From an uncultured Oscillospiraceae bacterium (lineage in GTDB: Bacteria; Bacillota_A; Clostridia; Oscillospirales; Oscillospiraceae): a stretch of 16,253 nt of DNA. The DNA lies in contig CAJUAW010000062.1 in the NCBI GenBank assembly GCA_910584605.1, positions 1 to 16,253 of the forward strand, given 5' to 3'. The notes beneath the pieces are model-generated. The model had not been told where the DNA came from. It ran no database searches and saw nothing but the letters and a program-made list of their open reading frames with translations. Of this stretch, positions 6,721 through 14,924 are shown piece after piece. The translations under genes were made by a program, and so were the position numbers. The stretch's first letter is position 1; each line of letters starts with the position of its first letter.

Positions 6721-7317
6721 TCAGCCCTTCCCCTCGTCCTCTGCGTCAGGCACCTCTTCCTTGTCGGTGCTGTCTCCGGCGTCCGGATTGTCAGGGTCAG
6801 GGGCGTCGGGGTCTTCCGGCTTGGGCGGCAGCTTGCCTACGGCCATGATCTCGCTCAGGAAGTAGCCCTTGCCGTTGTCCAGGTAGATGACCTGCTGGCC
6901 GTTGTAGGTGCCGGTGCCCTGCACCACGCCCACAATCTCTATGGTCTCCTTGGTCGTCTCGTCGTACTGGCCCACGGTGACCGTCTTCCCCACCAGGGAG
7001 GCGGAGTAGCTCATGATGTTGGCCAGAGTCAGCTCCTGAATCTGGGTGCTCATCTCGGTCATGGCCTGCATGGAGCTCATCTGCACCAGCTGATTCATCA
7101 TGTCGGTGGTGCTGGCCTGGTTGTCCATGGTCTGATACTGGAACTGCGCCACCATCAGGCCCAGCATGTCGGTGAAGGACAGCGTGCCCTTGTCCTCATA
7201 GAGGGCCAGCTCCTTATCATAGTCCGCAGGGTTGGTGTAGATATCCCGGCCGCGGGTGCTGCCGGTGTTGTAGCGCGACATAATGTCAACGCCGGTTGGG
7301 ACGATAGAATCTGCCAT
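6721..7317 (-). CDS. flgD: Hook assembly (capping) protein FlgD
   Basis: A 198-aa FlgD. The family's conserved N-terminal block is at about 45-95: FTDMLGLMVAQFQYQTMDNQ, then TTDMMNQLVQMSSMQAM, corresponding to the FLxLLxxQLxxQDP...QLxQxSxxEQ pattern. The usual QDPL is replaced by QTMDN. A short beta-rich segment follows (about 105-160: VGKTVTVGQ ... GYFLSEIMAVG). The protein ends in an unusual acidic Pro/Asp/Glu tail of about 35 residues in place of a full second domain. FlgD caps the growing hook so that FlgE can insert. Its position between fliK and the TIGR02530 gene/flgE supports the call. The ATG follows a GAGGTGAAAC-type ribosome binding site only 15 nt after fliK. Confidence 0.9.
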   Translation of the reverse strand: MADSIVPTGVDIMSRYNTGSTRGRDIYTNPADYDKELALYEDKGTLSFTDMLGLMVAQFQYQTMDNQASTTDMMNQLVQMSSMQAMTEMSTQIQELTLANIMSYSASLVGKTVTVGQYDETTKETIEIVGVVQGTGTYNGQQVIYLDNGKGYFLSEIMAVGKLPPKPEDPDAPDPDNPDAGDSTDKEEVPDAEDEGKG

Positions 7318-7332
7318 ATTGTTTCACCTCAT

Positions 7333-8511
7333 CTAAGTCATGTCGTCCAGCCCGAAAAGGCCCAAGCGAAGCCGCTGTACAAAGTCGCCGCTGTGCTCGC
7401 TCTCCTGCTGGCGCTGCTGCTGTTGCTGCTGCTGCTGATTGCGTCCGTCGGGATCGGCCTGCTGTTGCTGCTGCTGCTGAGCCTGCTGGCTGTCGCCGCC
7501 GCGCTGGACCTCCACGTGGACCTCGTTGTTCTGGCCGTAGCCCTGGAGGGCCGCGTTCAGGCCGTCCATGTGCTGGCTGAGCAGGTTGGCCGCCTTCAGA
7601 TTGGCCGCGTGAAGCACCACCTGCAGGCTGCCGTCCGACGCCTGAGTCAGCTTCACGGTCAGGCTGCCCAGGTTCTCGGGGCTGAGCTTGATCTCGATCT
7701 GCCGCAGGCCCTGCTGGTCCGCATAGCGAATCGCGTCGGCCAGGCTGGCGTCCATATCGGGCTGCTCCGTGTCCAGCTGGAAGTTCTCGCCTACCTTCAC
7801 GGGAGCCGCCTCCACATCCTTGAACAGGGGCCTGTCAGCCGCCATCTGAGCGTCCAGATTGGCACTGTTGTCCTGGTCGTCGGTCTCCTTCATGGCTTCC
7901 CCTTGGGTGGTAACCGTCATATCCAGCCTTTTCACGTTGTTCAGGAACTCAGTTTTGGGCTGCTCCGGGAAGAGCTCAAGCTGCTTCCGCTCGCCGCTGG
8001 CCAGCACCTGGAACAGCTTGTGGTCGCCGTTCTCCTGGTCCAGGAAGACCTCAAACTGCTCGCCTTTGCTGTTGGTCAGCACAAAGGGCTTGCTCCAGTC
8101 GATCTCACCATTGGGCAGCGTGGGCGTGATGATAGCAGCAGGCTGGGCGTCTATCCGAAGCGCGAGGTTCCCGTTGGGCATCTCCACCGGGGTGATAAAA
8201 CCGGCGGCGATCTGCGCCTGGGTGGCGGGGTCCAGCGCCTGGATGCGGGGATCCCGCATGTCGGTGATAACCTCGCTCTCTGTCTTCTGGGCGGGGGCCT
8301 TATCCTGAACGTTTTCGGTCTTTTGCGCTGTGCTGTCCTTCCGGGGGGCCTCCACCTGCTGGTCCTTGGCCTTGTTCATCAGGTCCTGAAAACTCTCGCC
8401 CTTTTCCGGCTGGGACGCGTCGGTGTTCTGGCTGGTCTGGGGCAGAGAAGCGGCCATATTGGCGGCCATCTGCTGCATCCGTTCCAGCATCCATTGGTCG
8501 GTTACGTTCAT
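7333..8511 (-). CDS. fliK: Flagellar hook-length control protein FliK
   Basis: A 392-aa secreted molecular ruler that measures hook length and switches export specificity through FlhB. The N-terminal two thirds are polar, Gln/Lys/Glu-rich and poorly conserved, as is normal for FliK. The conserved C-terminal domain lies at about 265-338 and includes QIEIKLSPENLGSLTVKL and VVLHAANLKAANLLSQHMDG. Two polyglutamine tracts (about 342-351 and 359-369) follow it, then a 23-residue tail. The start ATG has a perfect AAGGAGGTGA ribosome binding site. Placement before flgD and flgE agrees. The glutamine tracts are the only odd feature. Confidence 0.93.
   Translation of the reverse strand: MNVTDQWMLERMQQMAANMAASLPQTSQNTDASQPEKGESFQDLMNKAKDQQVEAPRKDSTAQKTENVQDKAPAQKTESEVITDMRDPRIQALDPATQAQIAAGFITPVEMPNGNLALRIDAQPAAIITPTLPNGEIDWSKPFVLTNSKGEQFEVFLDQENGDHKLFQVLASGERKQLELFPEQPKTEFLNNVKRLDMTVTTQGEAMKETDDQDNSANLDAQMAADRPLFKDVEAAPVKVGENFQLDTEQPDMDASLADAIRYADQQGLRQIEIKLSPENLGSLTVKLTQASDGSLQVVLHAANLKAANLLSQHMDGLNAALQGYGQNNEVHVEVQRGGDSQQAQQQQQQQADPDGRNQQQQQQQQRQQESEHSGDFVQRLRLGLFGLDDMT
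7405..7488 (-). repeat. CAG trinucleotide tracts in fliK with a duplicated 22-nt unit
   Basis: Two in-frame CAG/CAA runs encode the polyglutamine stretches of FliK. A 22-nt unit is present twice without mismatch at 7417-7438 and 7459-7480, giving a 42-nt (14-codon) period with a non-repetitive 20-nt spacer. Slippage or recombination between them would change FliK length in whole codons without a frameshift. Confidence 0.75.
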
Positions 8512-8526
8512 TGTTGTTCACCTCCT

Positions 8527-9063
8527 TCAAATCGTGTATGGGTCGCTGGGATTGCTGGTGATGCTGAGATCGCGCTGCTCTGTGACGTCCAAACCTTCCT
8601 CTTGGAGTTCCTGCTCCTGGACCTCTTGAGCCTCCTGGGTGTTCTCTTCCACCTTGTCGGCCTGTTCAAAGCTGAACCGGTCGCCCAGGCAGGACAGCAG
8701 AACTTGAACGGAAAGTTTTGTTGTAGGGTCAACCCACTGTACAAGCTTGCTTCCGTCCTCCAGGACCTCCTCCGACTGAGCCGTAATGGCCTCGCCGGCC
8801 TTTGCCAGGGATTCCGTCAGGGTCCGTTCCGTTTTACCGGACGCCTTGTCTTCCTCCGAAGCGTTCATGGCGTCGATCATCGCCATCAAAGCGTCCTCTT
8901 CGGCCTCCTTGGCGTTTTGCTCACGCTGGTCCCTGACCTTGAGCATGTAGTCCAAAAAGAGTTGTTTGGGGTTCCAGCCGGTCTGCTCCTCCAGCGTCTG
9001 CTGGGGGGCGGGCGCCTGCCCATACCTCGCGCTGATGTCACAGAAGGAAAGCGGCGTACTCAT
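8527..9063 (-). CDS. Unrecognised flagellar-operon protein between fliJ and fliK
   Basis: A 178-aa protein I do not recognise. It starts MSTPLSFCDISARYGQAPAP. A predicted helical stretch runs from about 32 to 66 (PKQLFLDYMLKVRDQREQNA and onward). Then come a charged helical region to about 101, a short apolar block (LVQWVDPTTKLSVQVLLSCL, 107-126) and a Glu/Gln-rich segment (138-160). It is strongly acidic, with no signal peptide, clear membrane helix or catalytic motif. The ribosome binding site AAGGAGGTGA is perfect and the reading frame is full length and co-oriented, so it is very likely a real gene. In B. subtilis and other Firmicutes this slot holds ylxF or an MgtE-like gene, but this protein resembles neither. 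A role in export (chaperone or FliK partner) is only suggested by position. Confidence 0.8.
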   Translation of the reverse strand: MSTPLSFCDISARYGQAPAPQQTLEEQTGWNPKQLFLDYMLKVRDQREQNAKEAEEDALMAMIDAMNASEEDKASGKTERTLTESLAKAGEAITAQSEEVLEDGSKLVQWVDPTTKLSVQVLLSCLGDRFSFEQADKVEENTQEAQEVQEQELQEEGLDVTEQRDLSITSNPSDPYTI

Positions 9064-9101
9064 GGCTTCTCACCTCCTTCCTGAGTGACCTATATAGAGA
9101 A

Positions 9102-9132
9102 ACACTGCCTGCAGTGTAACTCACCTGTTACA
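9102..9132 (-). promoter_or_regulatory. Two overlapping small inverted repeats after fliJ
   Basis: ACACTGC/GCAGTGT (9102-9108 and 9111-9117) and TGTAAC/GTTACA (9115-9120 and 9127-9132) share bases, so only one hairpin can form at a time. They lie at the fliJ stop, upstream of the next gene's ribosome binding site. There is no long T-run, so an intrinsic terminator is unlikely. An mRNA processing or decay signal is possible. Confidence 0.3.
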
Positions 9133-9580
9133 TTCCCATCGCCGCCATGGCGCGGGTGGTGGAGACAAACTCCTCAATGCGCTGCTCCTCGTCCTTCTGC
9201 TCCGCCTTGCGGTAGTCCTCCAGCTTGTGCTCCTTCAGCTTCTCGATGGTGGCCGTCTCCTTCCGGGCCTCCACCACCTGAGCCCGCTTGTCTTCCTCCC
9301 TGCGCCGCAGGCGGTCCAGCTTGCGGTACTCCTCCTGGAGCTTGCGCTCCAGAGACCGGAGGTACTGCTCAAAGCTCATGGCGTCCAAAACGTTGATGCC
9401 CTCCAGCTTGCGCTGGGTAAAGTCGTCGTCCGCCTGACGGTGCTCGGTCTCCAGGTCCTCGATCAGCTGCTCCTGGGCGCGGACCTGGGCCAGGATTGCG
9501 CCGTGCTCCGCCCGGAGGGCGTCCAGAGCCTGATTCTTATAATCCAAAACTGTCTCCAGGGAGAAGCGGAATTTCTTCAT
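9128..9580 (-). CDS. fliJ: Flagellar export chaperone/stalk protein FliJ
   Basis: A 150-aa, almost wholly helical, highly charged coiled-coil protein that starts MKKFRFSLETVLDYKNQALD, the typical FliJ opening. FliJ sits in the centre of the FliI hexamer and links it to the FlhA export gate; it also escorts chaperones. Length and charge pattern fit. The ATG follows AAGGAG, 26 nt after fliI. The fliH-fliI-fliJ order is the standard export-ATPase cluster. Confidence 0.9.
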   Translation of the reverse strand: MKKFRFSLETVLDYKNQALDALRAEHGAILAQVRAQEQLIEDLETEHRQADDDFTQRKLEGINVLDAMSFEQYLRSLERKLQEEYRKLDRLRRREEDKRAQVVEARKETATIEKLKEHKLEDYRKAEQKDEEQRIEEFVSTTRAMAAMGM

Positions 9581-9606
9581 TGGTCGATTAACTCCTTACC
9601 ATGGAC

Positions 9607-10908
9607 TTACCGCAAAATGCGCCGCAGCTGCTCCAGGCTGTCCTCATAGGAGAACGCCTCGTCCACGCCCTGCATCAAAAACTGGTTGATGCCGTCGATC
9701 TTGCTCAGTGCGTGGTCCAGCTTGGGGTTGGTGCCCGCCTTGTATGCGCCGATGGACACCAGATCGGAATTTTTTTCGTACACACCCATGATATCTCGCA
9801 GCTGTCCTGCCAGCTTCCGGTGCTCCGGGGAGACGATCTCCACCATCAGACGGGAGATGCTGGCCCCCACATCAATGGCGGGGAAGTGGTTGGCGTTGGC
9901 CAGCTGGCGGGAGAGGACGATGTGGCCGTCCAGAATGCCGCGGACGGTATCCGCAATGGGCTCATTGGTGTCGTCGCCCTCTACCAATACGGTGTAAACG
10001 CCGGTGATAGAACCTTTTTCAAAGTTTCCGCTGCGCTCCAGCAGCTTGGGCATCTCCGCGTACATGGAGGGGGTGTACCCTCTGGCCACCGGCGGCTCCC
10101 CGATGGCCAGGCCGATCTCCCGCTGGGCCATGGCGAAACGGGTGAGGGAGTCCATCATCAGCAGAACGTCATAGCCCTGTCCGGCAAAATACTCGGCAAT
10201 GCTGATGGCCACGCTGGGGCACCGCATCCGCAGCATGGCGGGCTGGTCGCTGGTGGCCACCACCAGCACCGAGCGGCGCATCCCCTCCTCCCCCAGGTCC
10301 TTCTGCATGAACTCCAAGACCTCGCGGCCGCGCTCGCCCACCAGGGCGATGACGTTGATATCCGCCTTTACGTTCTTGGCGATCATGCCCATCAGGGTGG
10401 ACTTGCCCACGCCCGAGCCGGCAAAGATCCCGATACGCTGGCCCTTGCCGATGGTGAGCAGGCTGTCAATGGCCTTAACGCCGAACTCCATCCGCTCCCG
10501 GATGGGGGGACGGGACATGGGGTTGATATAGGTGCTGTCCACAGAGAAGGTGTCGCCCCGCTGGAAAGGCTCCAGCCCGTCGATGGGCTGGCCCAGCGCG
10601 TTGATCACCCGCCCCCGCAGAAAGGGTCCCACCGGAAGGGTCAGCCGCTTGCCGGTGTTGCGGACGAAGTTGCCCGCAGAAATGCCGCTCATATTGGCAT
10701 AGGGCATCAGCAGGATGTGGTCATTTTTGAAGCCCACCACCTCGGCAGGGATCTGACCGCCGGACTCGTTGGAATAGATGCGGCAGATGTCGCCAATGGC
10801 GGCCCGGCCGCCGGAGGCCTCAATGGACATGCCCACGATATTCTCGATTTTTCCCGTCCGGCCCACCGTCTCGGCGGAACGGACAGAGGGGATCAGTTCT
10901 CGAAACAC
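9607..10908 (-). CDS. fliI: Flagellum-specific export ATPase FliI
   Basis: A 433-aa ATPase, homologous to the F1 beta subunit, that energises type III export of rod, hook and filament proteins. Walker A is AGSGVGKST (163-171), the catalytic glutamate lies in GERGRE (E192), and Walker B is VLLMMD (248-253), followed by SLTRFA. The N-terminal beta-barrel domain covers about 15-90 and the helical C-terminal domain starts near 370. The start is a GTG with AGAGGAG nine bases upstream, overlapping the fliH stop. The 15-nt spacing suggests translational coupling to fliH, its inhibitor and anchor. Confidence 0.97.
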   Translation of the reverse strand: MFRELIPSVRSAETVGRTGKIENIVGMSIEASGGRAAIGDICRIYSNESGGQIPAEVVGFKNDHILLMPYANMSGISAGNFVRNTGKRLTLPVGPFLRGRVINALGQPIDGLEPFQRGDTFSVDSTYINPMSRPPIRERMEFGVKAIDSLLTIGKGQRIGIFAGSGVGKSTLMGMIAKNVKADINVIALVGERGREVLEFMQKDLGEEGMRRSVLVVATSDQPAMLRMRCPSVAISIAEYFAGQGYDVLLMMDSLTRFAMAQREIGLAIGEPPVARGYTPSMYAEMPKLLERSGNFEKGSITGVYTVLVEGDDTNEPIADTVRGILDGHIVLSRQLANANHFPAIDVGASISRLMVEIVSPEHRKLAGQLRDIMGVYEKNSDLVSIGAYKAGTNPKLDHALSKIDGINQFLMQGVDEAFSYEDSLEQLRRILR

Positions 10909-10923
10909 GCCCTAAGTCTCCTC

Positions 10924-11775
10924 TTACTGCGGCCAATAGGCCCCCATCTGATCGTGGAGCACATCCCGGATGTTGGACATCTGCGTGGATACGCTGGCAT
11001 CAGCGATCTCCTCGGGGGTCTCCACGATACAGGTACCGATCTCGTCGTCCCCCATGGGGATGATCTTGATGTGCTGGGACAGCGCGCCCAGCGAGCTGGT
11101 CAGGGCCGGAGAGATCTGGGCCAGCTGGCGGCTGTCGCAGCCGGAGATATAGATGTGCACCCACTCCTGCCGCTTCATCCGCTCGGTCGCGGTCTGGATC
11201 ATGCGGACGATGACCTCGCTGCTGCTCTTCAGACTGACCCGCACCACCTTCTCGGCTACGGACAGGCACAGCTCCAGCAGCTCATCCCGGGTCTGGAGGA
11301 GCATCTCCTCCCGGGCCAGGGACGCCTTTTCCAAAAACGCCTGGACCTCTTTCTCCAACCGGGCGGCGGTGGCCTCCCGGTCCCGGATCGAATCGTCCAT
11401 CGCCTTGGCGATGCCCTGGGCGTAGCCGTCCCGGTAGCCCTCGTCCCGGGCGCCCGCCCGGATCTCCTCCAGCTCGGCCAACCCCTGCTCCCGGGCCTGA
11501 TCCAGCAGTTGCTGGGCCTCCTCCCGGGCCTGGTTCAGGATCAGCTCTGCCTGGAGCTGGGCATAGTGGACAGGGGTCTCCTTTTTGGGTTCCTCCGGCT
11601 TTTCCGGCTCGGGCGGCGCTTCAGGCTCTGCGGCCGCCTCCTTGAGGGGTTCCTCCAGGACCGGCTCCTCCTCCGGGAGAAGGGGTTCCTCCCCCTCGAA
11701 GTGGATGTCGTCCGTGTTGGGCAGAACGTAGGTCTCCGCTTTGGGTTCCAGAAACCCTTTCAGGATATTACGCAA
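10924..11775 (-). CDS. fliH: Flagellar assembly protein FliH
   Basis: A 283-aa peripheral stalk protein that tethers FliI to the C ring. After a short N-terminal peptide comes an acidic, Pro/Glu/Ala-rich segment (about 28-68). A long helix (about 72-165) follows, with the FliH GxxxG repeat at G113, G117 and G121. The globular FliI-binding C-terminal domain ends near 283 (ISGCDSRQL, IIPMGDDEIGTCIVETP). The start is TTG at 11773-11775, preceded by GAAAGGAC; it overlaps the last 8 nt of fliG, which implies coupled translation. The acidic Pro-rich segment is longer than in enteric FliH, but such variation is common. Confidence 0.92.
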   Translation of the reverse strand: MRNILKGFLEPKAETYVLPNTDDIHFEGEEPLLPEEEPVLEEPLKEAAAEPEAPPEPEKPEEPKKETPVHYAQLQAELILNQAREEAQQLLDQAREQGLAELEEIRAGARDEGYRDGYAQGIAKAMDDSIRDREATAARLEKEVQAFLEKASLAREEMLLQTRDELLELCLSVAEKVVRVSLKSSSEVIVRMIQTATERMKRQEWVHIYISGCDSRQLAQISPALTSSLGALSQHIKIIPMGDDEIGTCIVETPEEIADASVSTQMSNIRDVLHDQMGAYWPQ

Positions 11776-12796
11776 TGATATCGTCCTTTCCGCCCTTCAT
11801 GATGATGATCTCGTTCCTCTCCTCCAGGTCGCGGATGACGCCGACGATGCGCTGCTGGGCATCCTCCACGTCCTTCATACGGACATTTGTAGTGACCTCC
11901 AGGTCGTCCCGAATGCTCTCGGCCATACGGGCGGACATGTTGGTAAACAGCTTGTTGGACACCTCGGCGTTGGCGGTCTTCAGCGCCAGCACCAGGTCTC
12001 TCGGGTCACAGTCCCGGACGAAACGCTGCACAGAGCGGTCGTCCATGGTGATGATATCCTCAAAGACGAACATCCGCTTGCGGATCTCGTCGGCCAGCTC
12101 GGCGTTGCGGGCGGACAGGCCGTCGAAGATGGACTTCTCGCTGGAGCGGTCCAGGTTGTTCATGATACCGGCTACGTAGTCGATGCCGCCCACCTTGACA
12201 TTGGAGCTGGTGATGATGCTGGAGAACTTCCGTTCCATCTCCGCCTCGATGGTCTTGATGGCGGCGGGGGCGGCGCTCTCCATGGTGGCGATGGCCTCCA
12301 CCACCCGAATCTGGCGGCGGGGCTCCAGCTGCTCGATGACGCCGGCGGCCTTGTCCGGGTCCACATAGGACAGCACCAGGGCCACCGTCTGAGGACGTTC
12401 GTTCTGGAGGGCGGAGAACAGGGATTTGACGTCCGCCTTGTCCAGGAAGGCGAACTCCCGGTTCTTCAGGGACTTGGTCACCTTCTCCAGCAGGGCCATG
12501 GCGGTCTGGTTGCCAAATGCCTTCTCCAGCACGGCCCGGGCATACTCCAAGCCGCCCTCCGTCACCGCCTTGCTGGTCATACAGGTCTGATAAAACTCAG
12601 TCAAAACCGCTTCGGTCTGCTCCGAGTCCAGCATGCCAAGCCGGGCCACCTCCAGGGTCAGCGCCTCGATCTCCTCCGGGTCCATATACTGGTACAGTCC
12701 GGAGGCCTTATCCGCGCCCAGCGAGACGATCACTGCCGCAGCCTTCTGGGGATAGGTTAGTTCAACCTTTGTTGCTTCCTTTGTCGCTTCAGCCAC
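11768..12796 (-). CDS. fliG: Flagellar motor switch protein FliG
   Basis: The torque-bearing switch protein (342 aa from the chosen GTG). Counting from the alternative ATG at 12805 (345 aa), the middle domain has the ERPQ motif (136-139, EHPQ in enterics). The C-terminal torque helix keeps all five charged residues known from E. coli: K276, R293, D300, D301 and R309. I prefer the GTG at 12794-12796 because GGGAG lies nine bases upstream, while it directly abuts the ATG. This gives the classic 8-nt overlap with the fliF stop. The gene ends in an 8-nt overlap with fliH. fliF-fliG-fliH is the standard order. Confidence 0.96.
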   Translation of the reverse strand: MAEATKEATKVELTYPQKAAAVIVSLGADKASGLYQYMDPEEIEALTLEVARLGMLDSEQTEAVLTEFYQTCMTSKAVTEGGLEYARAVLEKAFGNQTAMALLEKVTKSLKNREFAFLDKADVKSLFSALQNERPQTVALVLSYVDPDKAAGVIEQLEPRRQIRVVEAIATMESAAPAAIKTIEAEMERKFSSIITSSNVKVGGIDYVAGIMNNLDRSSEKSIFDGLSARNAELADEIRKRMFVFEDIITMDDRSVQRFVRDCDPRDLVLALKTANAEVSNKLFTNMSARMAESIRDDLEVTTNVRMKDVEDAQQRIVGVIRDLEERNEIIIMKGGKDDIIA

Positions 12797-14444
12797 CGGT
12801 CTCATCTCCCTTCAGCCAAGCTTTCACCATCTGAGCTGCAATCTCCGGATTGTTCTGGGCGAACTGCCGGACGCTCTTACGCAGCTCCATACTCTTTTCG
12901 GTGTTGACCTCCATAATATCGGCTCCGCCGGTGGGAGGGGCGGCGGCGATGATCGCGGCCGCCTCGGCCGCGGCCTGAGCCGCCATCATCTCCTCCTCCA
13001 GAGCCTGCTGTTCCTCCAGGCGCTTCTTTCTGCGCCGTCTGGCCAGCACGAGGATGACGATCAGCAGGACCACGAACAGGACCAGTCCGCCGATTGCGGC
13101 GTAGAGGATCCAGCTGTTCTCCGGGCTGAGGAACCAGCTGCCACCCGGCGCCAGCACGGTGCCGTCCTCGGCAAAGGGAGCAATGGCCACAAAGACCCGG
13201 TCCAGCGCCTCCTCGGTCCCGGCAATACCCACCAGGGTGGCTACATTGTCCCGCAGGGAGTCGATGGTCATGGCGCCGGCATTCGTACAGTTTTGGTTGA
13301 CGGTCACCGTCACCCGCAGGTCCTTCAGCCGGCCCTCCAGAACCTCCTCCTGGGTGTTGGTCTGGTCGACGGCGTGCGTCCGGTCCGTCTCGTTGCCCAC
13401 GTAGGTGTCATTTTCGTCGCCGTCCTGGGTCCAGTCGGGATAGTTGGGGAAGTTGCCATTCAGATCAGAGTTGGGAGTGGTACCCACTGTGCCCCCTGTC
13501 GGGGTCTCGCCATCCCGGATGCGCTCGTAGAAGAGATGGTCGTTGATAATCAGACCGCCGCCAACCACTGAACCATCGGGCTGGTTATAGGTGGTGCTGT
13601 CGATGATCTGGTGGGTCACATCCACTGTGCACAGCACGCTCACCGCCACGTTTTCCGGCCCATAGATCTTATCCAGCGTCTGCCGGATCTGGGTGCGGAC
13701 GTTGTTGGAGATCCGCTCCTCATATTCCATCTTCAGCGCCGTGGCCTGGTTGGTCTTATCGATGGTGTCGTTATCGGAGTATGTATTGCCATAGATGTCC
13801 TCAATGCTGACATTGGAGATGTCCAGCTGCTGCACGCTGTGGCTCACGGTGTGGCGGATGGCCTTGACCACCGCGCTGTCCAATCCCTGGTCGCTCTCAG
13901 GGGTGATGGTCACCGCCGCAGTGGCCGGAATGGCGCTGTCCTGGAGGACAAATACCTGCTGCGTCCCCAGCGCGATCTCCACATTGGCGTTCCGCACGCC
14001 GTTAAACTGGCGGATAGTGGCCTCCAGCTTTTGAATCGTGGCGATCCGCAGGGCCTCCCGCCGCTCCGCCTCTGTGCTGATGCCGCTGAGGTTGTCAAGA
14101 TACTCGTAGTTAAAGCCGGTGGTCAGGTAGCCGGACATGGCCAGTTCAGCCTGCAGCTGGACCTCCCGGCCCGCCGGCACCAGGATGGTATCTCCCTGAA
14201 TCTGGTAATCCGTCACGCCCCGGTCGGCCAGGTAGGAGCCTACGGTGCTGATCTCGGTGGAGTTCAGGCCGGTGTACAGCACGGCGTACTCCTTCTGGTT
14301 CAGCAGCACTGCCGCCGCAATGATGACTGCCAGGAGTACGACCAGAAAGACCCCCAGCAGGATCCGGACTTTTTTATTCAGTTTTTTGAAAAAGCTCTTG
14401 ATTTTTTCCCAGAGCTCCTTCAGCTTTGTCTGAAACGTCTGCAA
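12789..14444 (-). CDS. fliF: Flagellar MS-ring protein FliF
   Basis: A 551-aa membrane ring protein, of normal length, that forms the base of the basal body. Transmembrane helix 1 is at about 27-48. A YscJ-type ring-building domain (about 47-220) and the FliF C-terminal domain (about 250-430, with a low-complexity loop near 300-365) lie outside the membrane. Helix 2 is at about 444-467. The FliG-binding cytosolic tail spans about 515-548 (LRKSVRQFAQNNPEIAAQMV). The start codon is TTG with GGAGGG seven to eight bases upstream; no ATG nearby gives a complete first helix. It overlaps fliG and follows fliE by 39 nt. Confidence 0.96.
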   Translation of the reverse strand: MQTFQTKLKELWEKIKSFFKKLNKKVRILLGVFLVVLLAVIIAAAVLLNQKEYAVLYTGLNSTEISTVGSYLADRGVTDYQIQGDTILVPAGREVQLQAELAMSGYLTTGFNYEYLDNLSGISTEAERREALRIATIQKLEATIRQFNGVRNANVEIALGTQQVFVLQDSAIPATAAVTITPESDQGLDSAVVKAIRHTVSHSVQQLDISNVSIEDIYGNTYSDNDTIDKTNQATALKMEYEERISNNVRTQIRQTLDKIYGPENVAVSVLCTVDVTHQIIDSTTYNQPDGSVVGGGLIINDHLFYERIRDGETPTGGTVGTTPNSDLNGNFPNYPDWTQDGDENDTYVGNETDRTHAVDQTNTQEEVLEGRLKDLRVTVTVNQNCTNAGAMTIDSLRDNVATLVGIAGTEEALDRVFVAIAPFAEDGTVLAPGGSWFLSPENSWILYAAIGGLVLFVVLLIVILVLARRRRKKRLEEQQALEEEMMAAQAAAEAAAIIAAAPPTGGADIMEVNTEKSMELRKSVRQFAQNNPEIAAQMVKAWLKGDETGG

Positions 14445-14483
14445 CTTGGATCCCTCCGGACAGTTTTCTCATCTCATATTCTC

Positions 14484-14789
14484 TTACAGGGAAATGCGCA
14501 TCAGCTCATTATAGACATCCATCGCCCTGTCCCGCAGCGTCATCAGCAGCAGGGCGGAGTTGGAAGCCTGAGCGGTGGCCAAGGTAAGCTCCGCCGGATT
14601 GTCCAGCTGGCCGGTGGCCAGCTTGTATTCCAGGTCCACCTGCTTGGCGTTGGTCTCCCGCACGTCGTTGATGGCGGACTGGAACACCGTGGCAAACAGA
14701 GAGATGCCGGCGCTCCGGCCGCTCTGCGCGGACTGTGTCTCGGCTGTCTCAATCAGCGGACGGATCGGGCTGACAGGGGTGAATTCCAT
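14484..14789 (-). CDS. fliE: Flagellar hook-basal body complex protein FliE
   Basis: A 101-aa rod/MS-ring junction protein. FliE is the first exported rod component and joins FliF to the proximal rod. The C-terminal half matches the family (SFATVFQ-like ISLFATVFQSAIND, then AQASNSALLLMTLRDRAMDV and YNELMRISL). The ATG at 14787-14789 is chosen because GGAGG lies eight bases upstream. A longer frame to 14864 exists, but its extra 25 residues have no ribosome binding site and are not FliE-like. It lies between flgC and fliF as in B. subtilis. Confidence 0.93.
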   Translation of the reverse strand: MEFTPVSPIRPLIETAETQSAQSGRSAGISLFATVFQSAINDVRETNAKQVDLEYKLATGQLDNPAELTLATAQASNSALLLMTLRDRAMDVYNELMRISL

Positions 14790-14924
14790 GACAAAAACCT
14801 CCAGTTTTTGATAAAAATCGCCGGATATTGCAGTATCCCATAGCGCAAATCCAGGCCAGACCAAATTTCAGCCTTTGGGCCTCACGCCCGCCAGTCAAAA
14901 ACTCGACCTGACCTAGAGTGGCCT

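Noticed and set aside
7405..7488. CRISPR-like direct repeats
   Set aside because: The repeats are in-frame CAG codons in fliK with only two units and one spacer; no array structure or cas genes.
7393..9084. 563-aa open frame on the plus strand
   Set aside because: It lies antisense to fliK and the unknown gene, is Leu/Gly/Val-rich in the way of high-GC antisense frames, and has no ribosome binding site or recognisable domain.
9601..11778. 725-aa open frame on the plus strand
   Set aside because: It is the shadow of fliI and fliH, which have all their family motifs. The antisense protein is His/Gly/Asp-rich with no family features.
13611..14843. 410-aa open frame on the plus strand
   Set aside because: Antisense to fliF and fliE; low-information composition and no start context.
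14850..14924. Small GGGC/GCCC hairpin between flgC and fliE as a terminator
   Set aside because: Only a 4-bp stem without a T-run on the coding strand, and the operon clearly continues into fliE.
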